DNA of 64,000 bases. It comes from Fagopyrum homotropicum. Lineage: Eukaryota > Streptophyta > Magnoliopsida > Caryophyllales > Polygonaceae. The stretch is from NCBI GenBank assembly GCA_033239125.1, contig BSWB01000005.1:146192494-146256493 (forward strand). The letters are read 5' to 3'. This document shows positions 1 through 12,097 of this stretch, one piece after another (position 1 is the stretch's first letter; each line of letters opens with the position of its first letter). Made by a program: the position numbers and the translations under genes. Under the pieces are notes generated by a model. It ran no database searches and was not told the origin of the DNA. It saw only the letters and a list, made by a program, of their open reading frames with translations.

Positions 1-794
1 TATCGCATCTTAAACTGATCCGACAAAACCGGAAGGTACATATTCCGGCCGGTTGCTCCTGATCCAATCTTCAGACAAGCAACCGGTTCAGACGGGACTT
101 GTAAGCTAAGTTCGGTTGCGGAAGGTACAGTTTTGGTCCGGTTGAAGTCTCTCACCGGTGAAATTTTAGAACCCTCGGTAAATGACGATAAAGCCCCTAC
201 CTTATCTGTATATTTACAGAACTTATCTTCCTCATCTTCATCTCTTGTTCTTTTCTGCAAAAAAAGATTCCATTATCAATCTCTTGCTTTCATCGATTGG
301 TTTCAACTAAAACAAATCTCAAATCGACTTTATTGTTTACCTGATTAATAAACGAAGCTTGATCGGAACTCCATAGCTGAGCAGACTGCATCCAAGTCTT
401 CTTATCACCATCAACAGAAACAGTAACTTCCGATCCATCCCGAGGACTCTCATTCAAATTACAAGCCTCCTTAACCTTAATCTCTTCTCCTTCACTCTTT
501 CCTATCTCTTCTTTTAGCTTCTCAATAGCTAAAACAATCAATCAAAACCAAAATCAAAAAAAAAAAAAAAAAGCAGATCGATCTAAAATCAAACTTAAAA
601 AATGAATCAAACTAACCATTAGTAAGAAGGAGAACCGAGAGAGGCAATTCACGCTTGAAGGACTCGATCTTACGAAGCTCATGTTCTAATTTAGCGATAT
701 AATCTAGCAGTTCGGAATCGTTGTTCTTCTGTTCACCAGCAAGCAGCCATGGAGGGCTCAGATTCAAGCTCAATTTAAGAGATTGCGACTCCAT
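1..794 (-). CDS. HHO/NIGT1-type GARP (G2-like MYB) transcription factor, 5' part, cut by the window edge
   Basis: Three exons are visible on the minus strand: 794-617, 528-341 and 254-1 (open at the edge). Donors GT at 616 and 340 and acceptors AG at 529-530 and 255-256 keep one reading frame. The first exon starts MESQSLKLSLNL, which contains an LxLxL (EAR-type repressor) motif. It is followed by the family's N-terminal coiled-coil block (LDYIAKLEHELRKIESFKRELP), here about residues 30-51. Exon 2 contains KTWMQSAQLWSS, matching the conserved W-x-x-(S/T)-(V/A)-QLW block of HHO/EFM proteins. Exon 3 is acidic, then Ser/Pro-rich. The GARP DNA-binding domain itself would lie to the left of the window. 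Family members are nuclear repressors in nitrate, phosphate or flowering control. Synteny with At4g37180 favours HHO5. EFM is the main alternative. The start is the first ATG in the open frame and sits about 100 nt downstream of a TATA box. Confidence 0.75.
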
Positions 795-895
795 TTTAGC
801 TGAACAGTTCTCCGAATTTGGTGAATATTGATACTGTATTTGGTTTATCTAAGCGGCGTGGAGAATCGAAGGCAAAATGAAGCAACCGACTTTGA

Positions 896-905
896 TTTAT
901 ATATA
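896..905 (-). promoter_or_regulatory. TATA box of the HHO-like gene
   Basis: On the minus strand the sequence reads TATATATAAA about 100 nt upstream of the ATG at 794. This fits a short 5' leader. No other promoter element is obvious. Confidence 0.5.
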
Positions 906-1108
906 GAGATGGAGACCTATACAAGGTATGAGAAATAAAATGGAGTCTTCAAAGCGAGACTCTCAATCGGGTCGTCGCGTAATTGGAATCGTCTAGCACG
1001 CGGTTTTCCACGGATTCCTTCTCTCTCACCTATCTTTTCTTTTTTATTTTCTTTTTTCCTTAATTTGTGATAATATTGCTTGCTACTTTTAGCAAAAATG
1101 TCCAACAA

Positions 1109-2319
1109 GAAAATATTATTTTTTTACATTAGCAGAAAGTTTTATATTGCGTTCAGAAAAGGTTTCACCAGATATTCTAATCTTACCGGAAAAATCAGAT
1201 GAAAATATTTTTTTACTATTAAAAAAAAAAGCAAAAAATACATAAGTCATTATTGAATGTAATAGTTTAAAAAGATATAAAATTTTAAAAATATAATTAA
1301 TATTTAATTTGTTTACACACAATTATAATTGGTATATCTAAATATTAGGCCCATAGTTTTATATTTTTTCAGAAATGCCTCCTAATTTTAGGTCTTTGAT
1401 TTTTCATTAAGATTAAACTTTATGTATCCTATTTATTTCGAATATATTTACTTTTATGATTTACTTCATAATAATTATATGGTTTTAAATAATTGTATCG
1501 TCATCTTACGCCCATCGTTTTTCATCAAGATTTAGTTCTACACGGATCTTTATACTTTTTCGATTAATAGTTACTTTTATGATTTTATTTTAATTATTTT
1601 ATTCTAAGAGTCTAACGGTTCAAACCCATGGTATTTCTCAAAATCATCCAGTCGACGGTAGTCCATCTTTTCCTTTTATGATTTAATTTATATTTTGAGT
1701 GCCTAATAATATGTTTATAGTAAAGCATTTTTACACATACAAACACTACAATTTTTTATTTTTTTTATTTTCATATAAAATTTTTTTCTTTGTTCATCAA
1801 CTAAATTAGTTTACTTAGATCAACTTTATTTTAAAATTGGTTTAAGTAATGTTTTTTAATATTCTATTACCGTGTCGCTTTAATGAATTATCTCTTCAAT
1901 TCCAAAAGTTTATTATAGTTATTTTGGGGGTTTTTTTACATTATATTACCACTCAAATTATATATCTTTTATGTTTTATTTTTTAAATCCCACTTGTTAT
2001 AATTATTCTCAAACAATAATAAAGCAAAGTCAATAAAAATGTATTTTATTGTTATTTTAGGAAAATATTATATAATATTTAGAAGGAAATAGAAATATCT
2101 ACATTAGTAGAATAATTTTTTCTGTACCAAAAAAGAAAATATCTACATTAAACATAGAGTAAATATACACAAATTAATATAAAAAATGTAGTCCCAAATT
2201 CGTATTATTTGTGCACCATCGAATCAGAATATATTCAATCTGTAGAAAGAATATTGTATATAATATAACGATTAATTACCTTAACATTTAGAAGTAAAAA
2301 AAAAAGTATATAATATCAA
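1109..2319. other. AT-rich intergenic stretch
   Basis: Long A and T runs with only short shadow frames. I see no gene, no terminal repeats and no tandem array. Confidence 0.6.
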
Positions 2320-2686
2320 GAGAAAATTACCAAAACAATGTACCATCTTCTAGACTGACTAAACTTTAGTACCCTGTCGTTTAAATTATCAGAACGGTAC
2401 CTCACCTATTGAGTCCGACCAAAGATTAGTAACTAGATTATTATTCACACGTTAAGTTAACAAATCGGTGTTAAATATCTAAGTTAGGGGACAATTTTGC
2501 CTAAGGTAGGCGGACAGTTTTGCCCCTGATATTTAACACCGATTTGATAACTTAAAGTGTGAACACCAATCCAGGTACTAATATTTGGTCGGACTCAATA
2601 GGTGAGGTACCGTTCTAATAGTTAAAAAGACGGTATATAAAGTTTAGTCGGTTTAAAACATGAGATATTATTTAGATAATTTTCTC
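2320..2686. mobile_element. Foldback MITE with GAGAAAATTA termini
   Basis: The two halves are inverted copies almost from end to end. GAGAAAATTACC and a GACTAAACTTTAGTACC block open the left arm and recur inverted at the right end. The inner part repeats words such as GGTACCTCACCTATTGAGTC in opposite orientation. About 367 bp with no coding capacity. A longer relative with the same termini lies at 33385-34651. I find no convincing target-site duplication. Confidence 0.7.
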
Positions 2687-3177
2687 CTATACAGATGACA
2701 AATATGGAATAATCCGAAATTGAATAGTCATTTAAATCGAATCAAGATTCCAAACCCCTATACACATTTAGCGGCAGAAAATTGAGTTTAGTAAAAATAA
2801 TTGATTCTGCATTAATTATTATATTTCCATGGTGAAGTCCAGAACAGCATGCTTCACATCGTTGTAATTTTAATTTATTATATTATAATATTATTTTATG
2901 TTTGATTATTCCAAAAAGTATATCAAACTTTATTGAATGCACTATGATCTCGTGTTCTACCTTCGTAACTTGAGTATTTAATTGACTACCAATTTCAAAT
3001 TTTAAAACTTGACATTTTCTATTGTTTTGACTATTTTACTTTGTATATTTATATTTGTTTGAATGCTATTCGCAAGTCTATCCAATAGAATGTGCAGATT
3101 CTTTGGACTAGACTCCTTTGGATACTCGGTCTAGTTTGGGCATTCAACCCTTCATGCTATTTTTGAAAGTACGGTTT
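2687..3177. other. Intergenic, nothing recognised
   Basis: AT-rich sequence between two elements. No frame, repeat or RNA gene that I can support. Confidence 0.5.
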
Positions 3178-3260
3178 GATTCGTGTTTGGCTCGTTAAAA
3201 GTTCGGTTCGAACTCGTTCATTTTATAAACGAGCCGACTATTAACACGTTTTAAAGCACG

Positions 3261-3726
3261 GAGTACTGTTCAAGTACATTTCACTATTCCGGTACGGTTG
3301 TGCGGTTGACACGTTTCCAAAATTTTAGTTTTTTAGTTTTCATAAACAAATGAAAATGATAGTTCAAAACTTATAAAGGATAGTTCATAACTTATAAAAG
3401 GACAGTTCATGAATTATAATTGAATAGTTCATAGTGCATAACTCATAAAATGATAGTTCATAAATTATAATTGAATAGTTCATAACGTATAAATGATTAA
3501 TTTATAAATAATTTGATATAATATATTAAAAAGTAATAGTTCATGAATTATATGAGAATAGTTCAAAGTTTATAAGATAATAGTGCATAACTTATAACAT
3601 GGTAGTTAAAAAAAATTCATTCGTTTCTGAAAAAAAATATATATAATAAAAACTGGACACGTGTCAGCCGCACACGCAGCCGCACAACCGTATTAAAAAA
3701 AAGGCAACCGTACCTGAACATTAACC
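3261..3726. mobile_element. Mutator-like MITE with 10-bp target-site duplication
   Basis: TTAAAGCACG is present at 3251-3260 and again at 3727-3736. The ends are inverted: the left reads GAGTACTGTTCAAGTAC, and the right, reversed, reads GGTTAATGTTCAGGTAC. Both arms continue with TACGGTTGTGCGG. The TSD length of 9-10 bp is the Mutator-superfamily signature. No coding region. The centre holds a degenerate tandem array (3358-3605). Confidence 0.7.
3358..3605. repeat. Degenerate tandem array of ATAGTTCATAACTTATAA units
   Basis: About ten imperfect units of 17-30 bp built on AGTTCATAACTTATAA follow one another. It is wholly inside the MULE-like element at 3261-3726. Confidence 0.65.
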
Positions 3727-4369
3727 TTAAAGCACGTATAAAATTTAGGCTCGAATTTGTTAGAGTAAAAAGCTCGACTCGCATGCTTTAAGAATTAAGA
3801 AAATTATTTTGGTTAAGTTATTCGGGATTGATTCGTCAAAAACTCAGCTCGATCTCCTTGCTTTTCTAAACAAACCGAGGTGTACACATTTTAATACTCT
3901 TATAAAATTAAGGATCCGCTTGTTTATAAACGGCTCGACCTCTAACTTCGTGTTATCGTCATTCATATTTATTAAAATTAATAACAATATAATTGAATCT
4001 CACTTGAGGTAAAATAACCCCTCTCACACACTCCAACATACCCCACAGAGATTTTATTCTTGAATTTGAAAGGGAATTTTAGAGTCTTATCTATAATATA
4101 TAAATATTAAATATTGAATTCATATTTTACCGATAGTTTTATTGGATATAATGGATATATTAAATAATTGATGTATATGGTTCCTACCATATAAAAACCG
4201 GATTCACATCAAGATTCTCTATGGGAAGAGGATTTTTGTGGACCCGACACATTTTCTAGCCGACAACTGTCCCATTTTTCCACGAATACAAATGAATTAA
4301 TTAGGGAAATAGGACCCCTTCAAATTCTCTTTTGCAAACTAGGTCTTTATACAAAAAGAAGAAAAAATA

Positions 4370-5155
4370 GGTATGGAAACTAAAAAATAGGGGTAATAAT
4401 TTCTCTAATTGAAATGATGGTGATTAGATGTTTACTTTTGATTTAAGTATCTTTTTTACATGGATTGGTTTTGTAGTATATTTCTTGGGTATGGTTTTGG
4501 GTATGATTGTGAAAATAGAGGCAATATATTTCTTGACAAATTTATTTTTGGGTATGATTATGACATTATTTGGGTAAACGGGTTTTTGGGTATGCTTTTA
4601 TATGTTTATTGGCTTTGTAGTATATTTCTTATTATTAAGTATATTTTTAAAGTGATATCGTGGGTATGTTTTATGGTTACCCAAATTGTGTTATAATGAT
4701 CAAATTCAAGCGAATTTTTGGGTAATGATCAAATGTCATTTGATATTGATGTTTGTGTATAATATCGAGTTTTGAAAATTTTGGGTATGACAAGTTTAAA
4801 TTGGGTATGGTTTTTGTATTAAGTGATATTTAAATTGGGTATAAATATAAAATATTATCCAATTTATGGATATGATTTTATTTTGATATTTGATTTTTTG
4901 GGTATGTTGTTTTCAAGTATGTTTATGTACTTTGACAACTTTATTTTTGGGTATGATTGTGACATTATTAAGGTAAGCGGATTTTTGGGTAATAGGTGAT
5001 AAAGTAAAAATGTTGGAAATTCCCTTTTCTGATTGATGTGACATGTGAGATAGTACAACATGTCACATCCGATGGGTTGTCAAACTTTGCCCTCTTTTGT
5101 ACTCTATTTCCTCTATTCTATTTTATAGGGGGTCAAAATACCAATCCCAAATAGT
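4370..5155. repeat. GGGTATG-repeat element, reverse orientation of the one at 48 kb
   Basis: The word GGGTATG or a close variant recurs irregularly about a dozen times. Reversed, the right end of this block resembles 48110-48290 (AAAATAGA..AGTACAAAAG, then an array of CATACCC). The two are copies of one family in opposite orientation. No intact frame. The superfamily is not identifiable by eye. Confidence 0.55.
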
Positions 5156-5705
5156 ATGAGTTTTTTTTTTCAATTGATCTGCTTAAAAGGCTAGTTTGCC
5201 AATTTTGCCAATACAAATTGACTGTATAGCCCTTTTTTCAACTCTAGTATAAACCATCTATTTTGTTTTAAATTGGTTTTATATAATATAGTTAAGTAAC
5301 TATAACTTAATTTGAAAGAAAAACTCATTAAACATAAATATTATGTACATTTATAAAGAATATTAGATAATCATAAAAAATAATATAACGCGGATACAAA
5401 TTAAAATTTATTTGTTGTCTTACGGCTTATGCATTTAATCTAAATGCTGAGATTTAATTTGAACCGAATATATCTTATGCGGATAACAAGACTTGGGTGC
5501 AATATGCTCAATTACATAAACTTGTGTATTAAAAAACATAACACATAACATATTTAATTTAAGTGGTAGTACAACGTAAGAAAAAGTAAGTAAATAAGTT
5601 ATAATAAAATTTTGGAATTGAGAAGTTTGTTAATTAAAGTGACCTCGTGTAGGTTCTGTTTATTTATTTATTCGACATTTAGAAGATTTCGAGTGTCATT
5701 GTTGT
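5156..5705. other. Intergenic, nothing recognised
   Basis: AT-rich. The last bases before 5706 may be leftover internal sequence of the retroelement whose LTR follows. Confidence 0.45.
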
Positions 5706-5712
5706 CAATCTG

Positions 5713-5724
5713 GCTCTAATACCA
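5713..5724 (-). other. Primer-binding site (tRNA-iMet type)
   Basis: On the minus strand TGGTATTAGAGC follows the LTR end after three bases. It differs by one base from the usual plant TGGTATCAGAGC. It gives the element's orientation (minus). Confidence 0.6.
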
Positions 5725-5727
5725 TAT

Positions 5728-7315
5728 TGTAACATCTCATGTTCTGGGAGCTCGATGCGTTACGGGCTAGAACCTTACAATGAGTTCCGACCCTCATAGT
5801 AGCAACGACACAACGGATCTTACAATAAGACACAAATAAATGAAAACCAAAACTTAATATAAAACCAAAGATTATAACAAAAGGAAGCGTAAAAGACTCG
5901 CAACCGAGTTCAAAACAAAGGGAAAACAACTACTAAAATATAAACCCGATTACGTCCTATAATGTACGGGAACCCCGGCTGACCAAACCATCTAGATCAC
6001 TCAGCAACACCTATATCCTGCAAGGCATCTACAACATTTGTATAAACCGTTACTTAACATTCTAGGTATCAGAAAGAGAGTAAAGGCACAAACACACATA
6101 AGGTAATATAAACATATAGCATGTTCGCACTCAACCGATTATTATCTTTCGTTAAGTTATCCATTACTAATTCAACTTCTTTTGTCACACGAGAATCTCC
6201 CGAAACTCGTCTCCACTTCCGTCTACCAACAGGAAACTCATCTCCTGTAGAACTACACAAGTGGTCACCTTGGCTCAATTACGGTTATAAAGGTCAACCC
6301 TAGTCCGGTTATCCGTTATCAACAATAAACAACGCAAACAAGTCAATAGACTCAAACCAATATGCGGAATGAAGCTAAGTAAGTCAAAGGGACTTACCTC
6401 ACTCGAAGATAACTCAAAGGGTCAACAACAACTCAGTTTCCCTAGGAACGGAGCAAAAGAAAGCTTGTTCACACAAGGCATCACGAATTAGAACTGAACG
6501 GTTGCTAGAAGTCTATAACTTTTAGTCTCGATGATCTCTAAAAGATCTCCACATGCTAAGGGCTCGACCTTAGCCTTACAACACTCTCAAGGGGGTAACA
6601 CATCAACAACAACCAAGAAAAGGAACGAGGAAAGCAAGGAAGGAAGCAACTCACCAAAGACGGGGAGACTACAGAGAAAACCGCAGGGGCGGCAGACAAC
6701 ACCGTAGGGGCGGCGCTTGGCAGGATCCCCGGGGGCAGAACGACAGATGCGCGGGGGCGGTGGTGTGACAGCAACGACTGTCGGGGTTTCTCTCGACAAA
6801 AACTCACAACAAGGGATCCAAAGCTCGATCATTTGATCTACACTCGTCGAGACTCAACCAAGGGATCTTGTGAACATCAACATATCAACAACGGGAAGGG
6901 CAACAAGAATCAAGTTCAAACTTTATTCTTGGATAAGAAGAAAAAGAAGAACGAAAGAAGGAAACGAAACAGAAGGGAAACGTCATGCATCAAAACATGA
7001 ACGTGAGGAAGAAACGAGGATGGACAAACTTACACGTTCAACAAGATCACAGGAAGCAAGGTTGCAACTCTCGAGGGTGAAGAAAGCGTATGCAAGAAAC
7101 GTGAAAAAGAAGAGAAAGAGGGGATTTAAAAGAAAGGGGGTACAATATATAAGGAAGGACGTTCTAGGGTTAAGAACAAGATAGGAAAACCGGCTCATAA
7201 GATAGAAGATCGGATCTTCTATTTATGAAAAATAAGATAAAACGAATGAAAAAAAGATCAGGGCGATATGGGGCAAAACCGCATGGGCGGTGAAGGCTAA
7301 AAACAGGATCTTACA
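5728..7315 (-). mobile_element. LTR of a truncated retrotransposon, about 1.59 kb
   Basis: In minus orientation the block starts TGTAAGATCCTG at 7315 and ends ATGTTACA at 5728, so it has TG...CA ends. A primer-binding site follows it (5713-5724), so this is a 5' LTR with almost all of the interior gone. A purine-rich stretch on the minus strand at 7316-7330 precedes it and resembles a polypurine tract. Short ORFs inside the block are not conserved coding sequence. Superfamily not proven. Confidence 0.6.
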
Positions 7316-7330
7316 AACTCTACCCTAACC

Positions 7331-9369
7331 ATGTTCATCAACATTCGGCGTCATCTTTGAATGTGCTTTTTTCGCCTCATATATAACTACCGATGTTCCT
7401 CTATCGTAATCATTGTCATTTCCTTCCATAATATGCAACATATATCATCCATAACAATCAATCATCATTTGATCTCTTGATACATTATTGTCAGCGCATA
7501 ACATAATCAATCACCCATTACCTGTAACTATCAATGCGTAACATAATCAAATACCTTAGTTCAAATATATCATATCACTCGTTCATCACAATTGGATTTT
7601 TAAGTCACACTTGTCAGTGTCTACCATAAACCAATTACCCTCTAAACGTAATTGAAATATCGCCTTGAGGATAATTGTATTATATTCTTGCTATAATTAA
7701 AAAAAAAACTCTTTTCCTGTCAAATAAACAAGCAATAATAAAACCCGGTTTTGGGGCATATATTCTTTCCAAAACTACCACATAAATTCAGGATAATTTC
7801 AGCAGAAGAATAGCTTTGACAGGCTATCCGCACCGGATCCGGATTCACAAATTATACAACTACAAAAGCAAAATCTCAACTCCGCAATTAAACTAAACCG
7901 CAAGGGCATATCTGTCAATTCCTCAAAAGTACGGGCCAATTTTGTCAAAGTTGTCAGAGAAATAATTACTGAAAATAAGCAGTGGATTCCCAACGGCCCC
8001 TGAAAATTTGTCAAAAATAGCCATTGGAAAGCGGAGTTATCGAAAAGTCGCGAGAATCCAAACACTCGACAATGGAATCCCCGATTAATTAATTAATTTA
8101 ATTAATCAATACGGCTAATCTAGCCATTAACCATACAGTAAACAACACGTGTCACCCACCATTTTAGATTCTTTTTTTTTTAATATTATTTTGTCCGTTT
8201 CATACGGAGCCAGTATTCGAAATCGTCTTCTTGCAGGATCATCATTTTTTTGGGTTCTGTCATTCAGAGGCTCAGCCCCACAATCCCACAATCGCTTCTT
8301 TTTCTTTTTTTCATTATTTTTAATACTTTTTTCTTGTGAGGGAATATTTTGTACTCATATTCTGTATATTTATACTTTTTTATGGCATATATTTTAAAAT
8401 TAATGTCAATGGTCAAACGACACTTGTAATTACTTTTTTAAATTAACAAGCATTTTACCCATATAATATAAAAGTATTTGGCAACTTTAAGAGATAGTTA
8501 GTCAAACAAAATTATATTTAATATTTAACATCTAAACAAACAATTCTAAAAGTCTATCAATCGGTAACGGAAGATTAAGTAGATGAAGAATTAAGGGTGT
8601 AAATTTGTTTAAGAGGATGAATATGGATATAAGTGAAATGAGTGTTTGTAAAATTAATATAATTGTTGGTAAAATTACAAAAAAAAATACGTGTTATATT
8701 TTTGTATAGATGAAAAAGGTGAAAAGAAAGAGGGGTAAAAGTGATATTTTACTCTCAATAATTTTCGTAATCTTTATAATTAAAGTTTTACAGGATTACA
8801 AAATTCTCATAATATAATTTTCTTAATCTCCGTAATTATTTCTCCCTTTTAATTCTTATAATTTTAATCTTCTTAATTTATACCTTACCAACCTACGTGT
8901 TATAATTGTTTTAAAAATTGCGGATTTTCAAACAATTATTTATAAATGTATTGTGCCAAAAAATATTTTACTTTAAGTGATATTTTCAAACTATTATTTA
9001 TAATATATCATAATTTTACAAAGAATATAAATATATGAGTTATCTGATCTTCATATATAACACCGGATCAAGAAAAAAGGAAATTGACTTTAAAATAAGA
9101 GGATTTAAATCATAATCAAGAAAAGGCTTCAAGCCAACTAGAAAATTGGATGCTTAAGCAAACTCACCATTTTTTCCACCAAACACATTTATTATTTAAA
9201 AATAATATTCTAATAAATAAGAAAATATAACTTACAACAAGTAGCCATTCAAACACGCCTAAAGCCATATACTCATTATATTTATATGATCAAAACATAT
9301 GTCAGTCGTGGATAAGCCGTTACATTAGGGGTAAGTTTATGGTCCAGGTTTAGATGTTGAGCGTTAGGG
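7331..9369. other. Intergenic, no supported gene
   Basis: Mixed AT-rich DNA. The stretch 7800-8070 has higher GC and a short open minus frame without recognisable similarity. I see no terminal repeats or RNA genes. Confidence 0.5.
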
Positions 9370-9830
9370 GTCGTCTAGGCTATGTTAAGGGGAATTGCGA
9401 TGTCCCGCCGGATCTGAACGGTTCCGGTGGGATTGGTATTATTGCTCGGAATGACCATGACACTATGGTACTCGCAACGGGAAACCACTACAGGGGCATT
9501 TTAAGGTGAATGTGAGGTCATCGTTTGGGCTATGGAATGGGCGGTCAGTCATGGGTGGAGAAGGGTGGTGTTGGAGTCCGACTATAAGTGTGTCATCGAC
9601 AAATTGAGAGACGGCGATGTTCAGTATGGAAAGTTTGGGGATCCATTAGGGATTGCTCGTCGAGGTGTAGATTTTCCGGGAACGTCACGTGGTCTTTCGT
9701 TCCCTGTCAAGCGAACCGTTCGGCTAATTGGTTGGCTCATTCTAGTTTATCCATTATATTGATCGTGATACCGGACCTCATTTTCCTATCGACCTGTGTA
9801 ATATAGTTATGACCGATTTTTACAAAAGTT
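9370..9830 (+). pseudogene. LINE-type RNase H domain remnant
   Basis: The translated pieces GNCDVPPDLNGSGGIGIIAR, then EWAVSHGWRRVVLESDYK and, after a frame change, CQANRSANWLAH match the plant RNase H (RVT_3) fold found at the 3' end of LINEs: Asp of the first strand, the Glu-Ser-Asp block, and the final RxANxxAxxLA motif. At least one stop (near 9508) and two frame changes break it. No RT or tail is attached, so it is an isolated fossil. Confidence 0.65.
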
Positions 9831-10698
9831 AATCTAATATTTGAAAGAATTGGGTAGTAGCTTTTTTTTTATTTATAGGTTTTTGTTTTGTAGACCCTTC
9901 TTAATTTACCATATATAATTCCACTAAATGAAAGGATTTGAGTTAAATAGAAGTATATTTATTAAACGAGTTTATGCTATGTGTAGTTTTAATAGAGTAA
10001 CATTGGTAAAAATCTTAGTTTGTTAATTTACCAATGCAATTTTTCCTAAAAAAAATATAACTCTATAATTTTTTTTTATAACTTTTCTATTTCTATGTAT
10101 GATATTTTCAATTATTTAATTATCTTTATTAATACTATTTATATTTGTTTAATAACTAATTTACCATTAAATATAGAAATCATGGTCCTAATATGATTGA
10201 ATGTGTCATCACACCAAACTTTGATCTTCAAGCTTACCATGAAACATAAAATTTGAGTTATTTTATTTTATATTTAAAGTTGGTTATCTATCATCTATCA
10301 TATTTTCCCACAAAAGTACACGAGAATTGACTAACCGCTTTCTAAATATGTAATATTTTTTAACATTTGCAACTTGTTTAATAATAAACTAACTTACTAT
10401 ACCAGTCTTACATAGAATTTATAAAATTAAAAAAAAAATTTATCATTATAAATAGTGTCTATTTAACAACCTGAACATAAATTTTTACATAATATTTGTA
10501 ATGTAACATAGGTATTTTAAAAAACAACAACTTATACCGAAATTATACCAATTTTATATAGACAAATATTTAACGATAATCAATATATTACAAATTGAAT
10601 TTATTTGACATTAAAACATATCTCGATTAAACTTGATAAGAGAAAATCGATATGATGTGAAATATTGAAATCATGACTATATTAAGTAGTCTTCAAAA
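9831..10698. other. AT-rich intergenic stretch
   Basis: Very AT-rich with no frame or repeat that I can support. Confidence 0.5.
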
Positions 10699-11440
10699 TT
10701 ACATCGAGCTATAAGAAAGACGGACAATAAGTTGTGCCGCCAATCCAGAAAATCCTCCTAAAAGCAACATCAGAAGACCTATGAGACATAACGTTGCCGT
10801 GCAAGACCCGTTGCACCCTCTTGAGAATTTCAATAGCATCGGATGCAATTTTCTCCCTACAAAATCATTATTCTTTTAACCATCAATTATTACACCTTTA
10901 TACATCATGATACCCGTTTTCCGCAATTTCGTCTTATGAGGTTTGATGTTGTCCTTTGGTGTGGTTTCTAGCGTTTGTCGAGAAGGAGGCGTGAATTTGT
11001 GATCGACTCTGACGACTCAGTTGCAGTCCAAATCTGAGATGTCCACAGTTGTTCCCCAGGCTTCCTACCTGTGTACTTCCTTCGAAGATGAACATTTATA
11101 CTCGTTGCCTCCGGTTGGATGTATCATTCTGCTTTCCCTTGAAGACATTTTTGCTTTCCGATTTTTTTTTGATGTATTTTTGTGTATTTCTTTTCTCCTC
11201 TGTTTGTAGCCCTTCATGACGGTTTGTCCGTCTGCCGATCTTTTTCGGCCTTTCGACCCAGTAGACGGCGCGCCGTCTAATGGTTCGAACCGCTTTCCTT
11301 TTTTCAACAAAAATAGCATCGGACGCAAGGAAACCAAAGGTGTCGAAAGCGAACGAAAGAAACACAGGTTGATTTTCAATACAAGTTTTCACAATTCTCA
11401 TATTTGACCACCTTAGCAGAAACCATACCCACCGCAAAAG
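10699..11440 (-). pseudogene. Degenerate coding fragment interrupted by a retroposon
   Basis: On the minus strand 11407-11313 encodes KTCIENQPVFLSFAFDTFGF and the frame resumes at about 10848 with ILKRVQRVLHGNVMSHR. After a frameshift it ends GLAAQLIVRL and a stop near 10699. I recall this protein block from many plant gene models, usually annotated as retroelement-associated or 'auxilin-like', but I cannot give a secure family name. The break coincides exactly with an inserted 463-bp element bounded by a 17-bp duplication. Confidence 0.5.
10849..11311 (+). mobile_element. 5'-truncated retroposon (LINE/SINE-like 3' end) with 17-bp TSD
   Basis: AATAGCATCGGATGCAA at 10832-10848 recurs with one change at 11312-11328. 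Most of the insert (from about 10905) matches 34950-35348, including TTTGTCGAGAAGG, CTTCCTTCGAAGATGAAC, TTCATGACGGTTT and CGGCCTTTCGACCCA. The sister copy ends in a poly(A) run, which shows target-primed retroposition and plus orientation. Confidence 0.7.
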
Positions 11441-12097
11441 GCCCACATTTGGTTTGGTTATTATTTTTTCACCCTATATTATTTCAAATTTTGCACTACT
11501 AATAAATATTACATAAAAATTCGGAAATATAAATCACACATTTGGTTTTCTTCCTTTTATGGGCATTTTTGTTGATAAGGATTCCCTTAGAAAGTGGGCC
11601 CCAAAATGGGCCTGAAGTCACAAGGGCTTTATAAGATGCTACTAAACGACAAGAATCTTCCAACCACCTTTAGCAACACCGTCTAGGGCTTGCTCAACCA
11701 ATTATCTTCTTCTCTGCAAATTGAAATTCGAATTCTTTATTTATTTATTTTTTTTTTTAAAATCTATCTTATTGGTTGGACATTGTTTTCCTTATCTTAA
11801 CTGGATCTTTTTTTTATGGAATCTTATGTTTAATCTACAACTTCTTATTGGTCTAAACATTTACAAAAAAATATGTTCAATTGGACATCATCATCCAATC
11901 TAAAGTACATAGAGATGCTAATGCATAATAAAAAGATTTGTATGGTATGAATACAAATGAAAACATTAGGATAAAACATTATCATATGACATCATAGTCT
12001 TATTGGCCAATAAATTGCACCTAAAGTTGGACCAATAGTAGTTTGACATCTCAAAAGCCCATAAAAATAACAAATATTTGTTCAAAAATCACACTAA
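11441..12097. other. Intergenic with a promoter-like patch
   Basis: At 11595-11720 there are GTGGGCCCC and TGGGCC boxes, a TTTATAAG TATA-like box, a CTAGGGCTT word and pyrimidine-rich leader-like sequence on the plus strand, but no coding exon follows. It may be a detached promoter fragment. Confidence 0.35.

Larger units (their letters stand above)
3178..3990. repeat. Older GGCTCG/CGAGCC repeat split by a MULE-like insertion
   Basis: The outer flanks (3178-3260 and 3727-3990) share GGCTCGTT, AACGAGCC and GGCTCGAA words typical of a dispersed plant non-autonomous DNA element. The sequence is interrupted by the element at 3261-3726, whose 10-bp target duplication lies inside it. Confidence 0.45.

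Noticed and set aside
6556..6832. Overlapping minus-strand frames of about 80 codons
   Set aside because: They lie inside an LTR, in GC-rich sequence, in two overlapping frames with no similarity. Read as chance.
11275..11295. GGTTCGAACC as a tRNA or SINE B box
   Set aside because: It is near the 3' end of a retroposon, with no A box at a suitable distance and no cloverleaf.
11065..11446. Minus frames of 104 and 116 codons
   Set aside because: They run across the retroposon boundary and mix element and flanking sequence. Only the KTCIENQ..DTFGF part is meaningful and is reported as a pseudogene.
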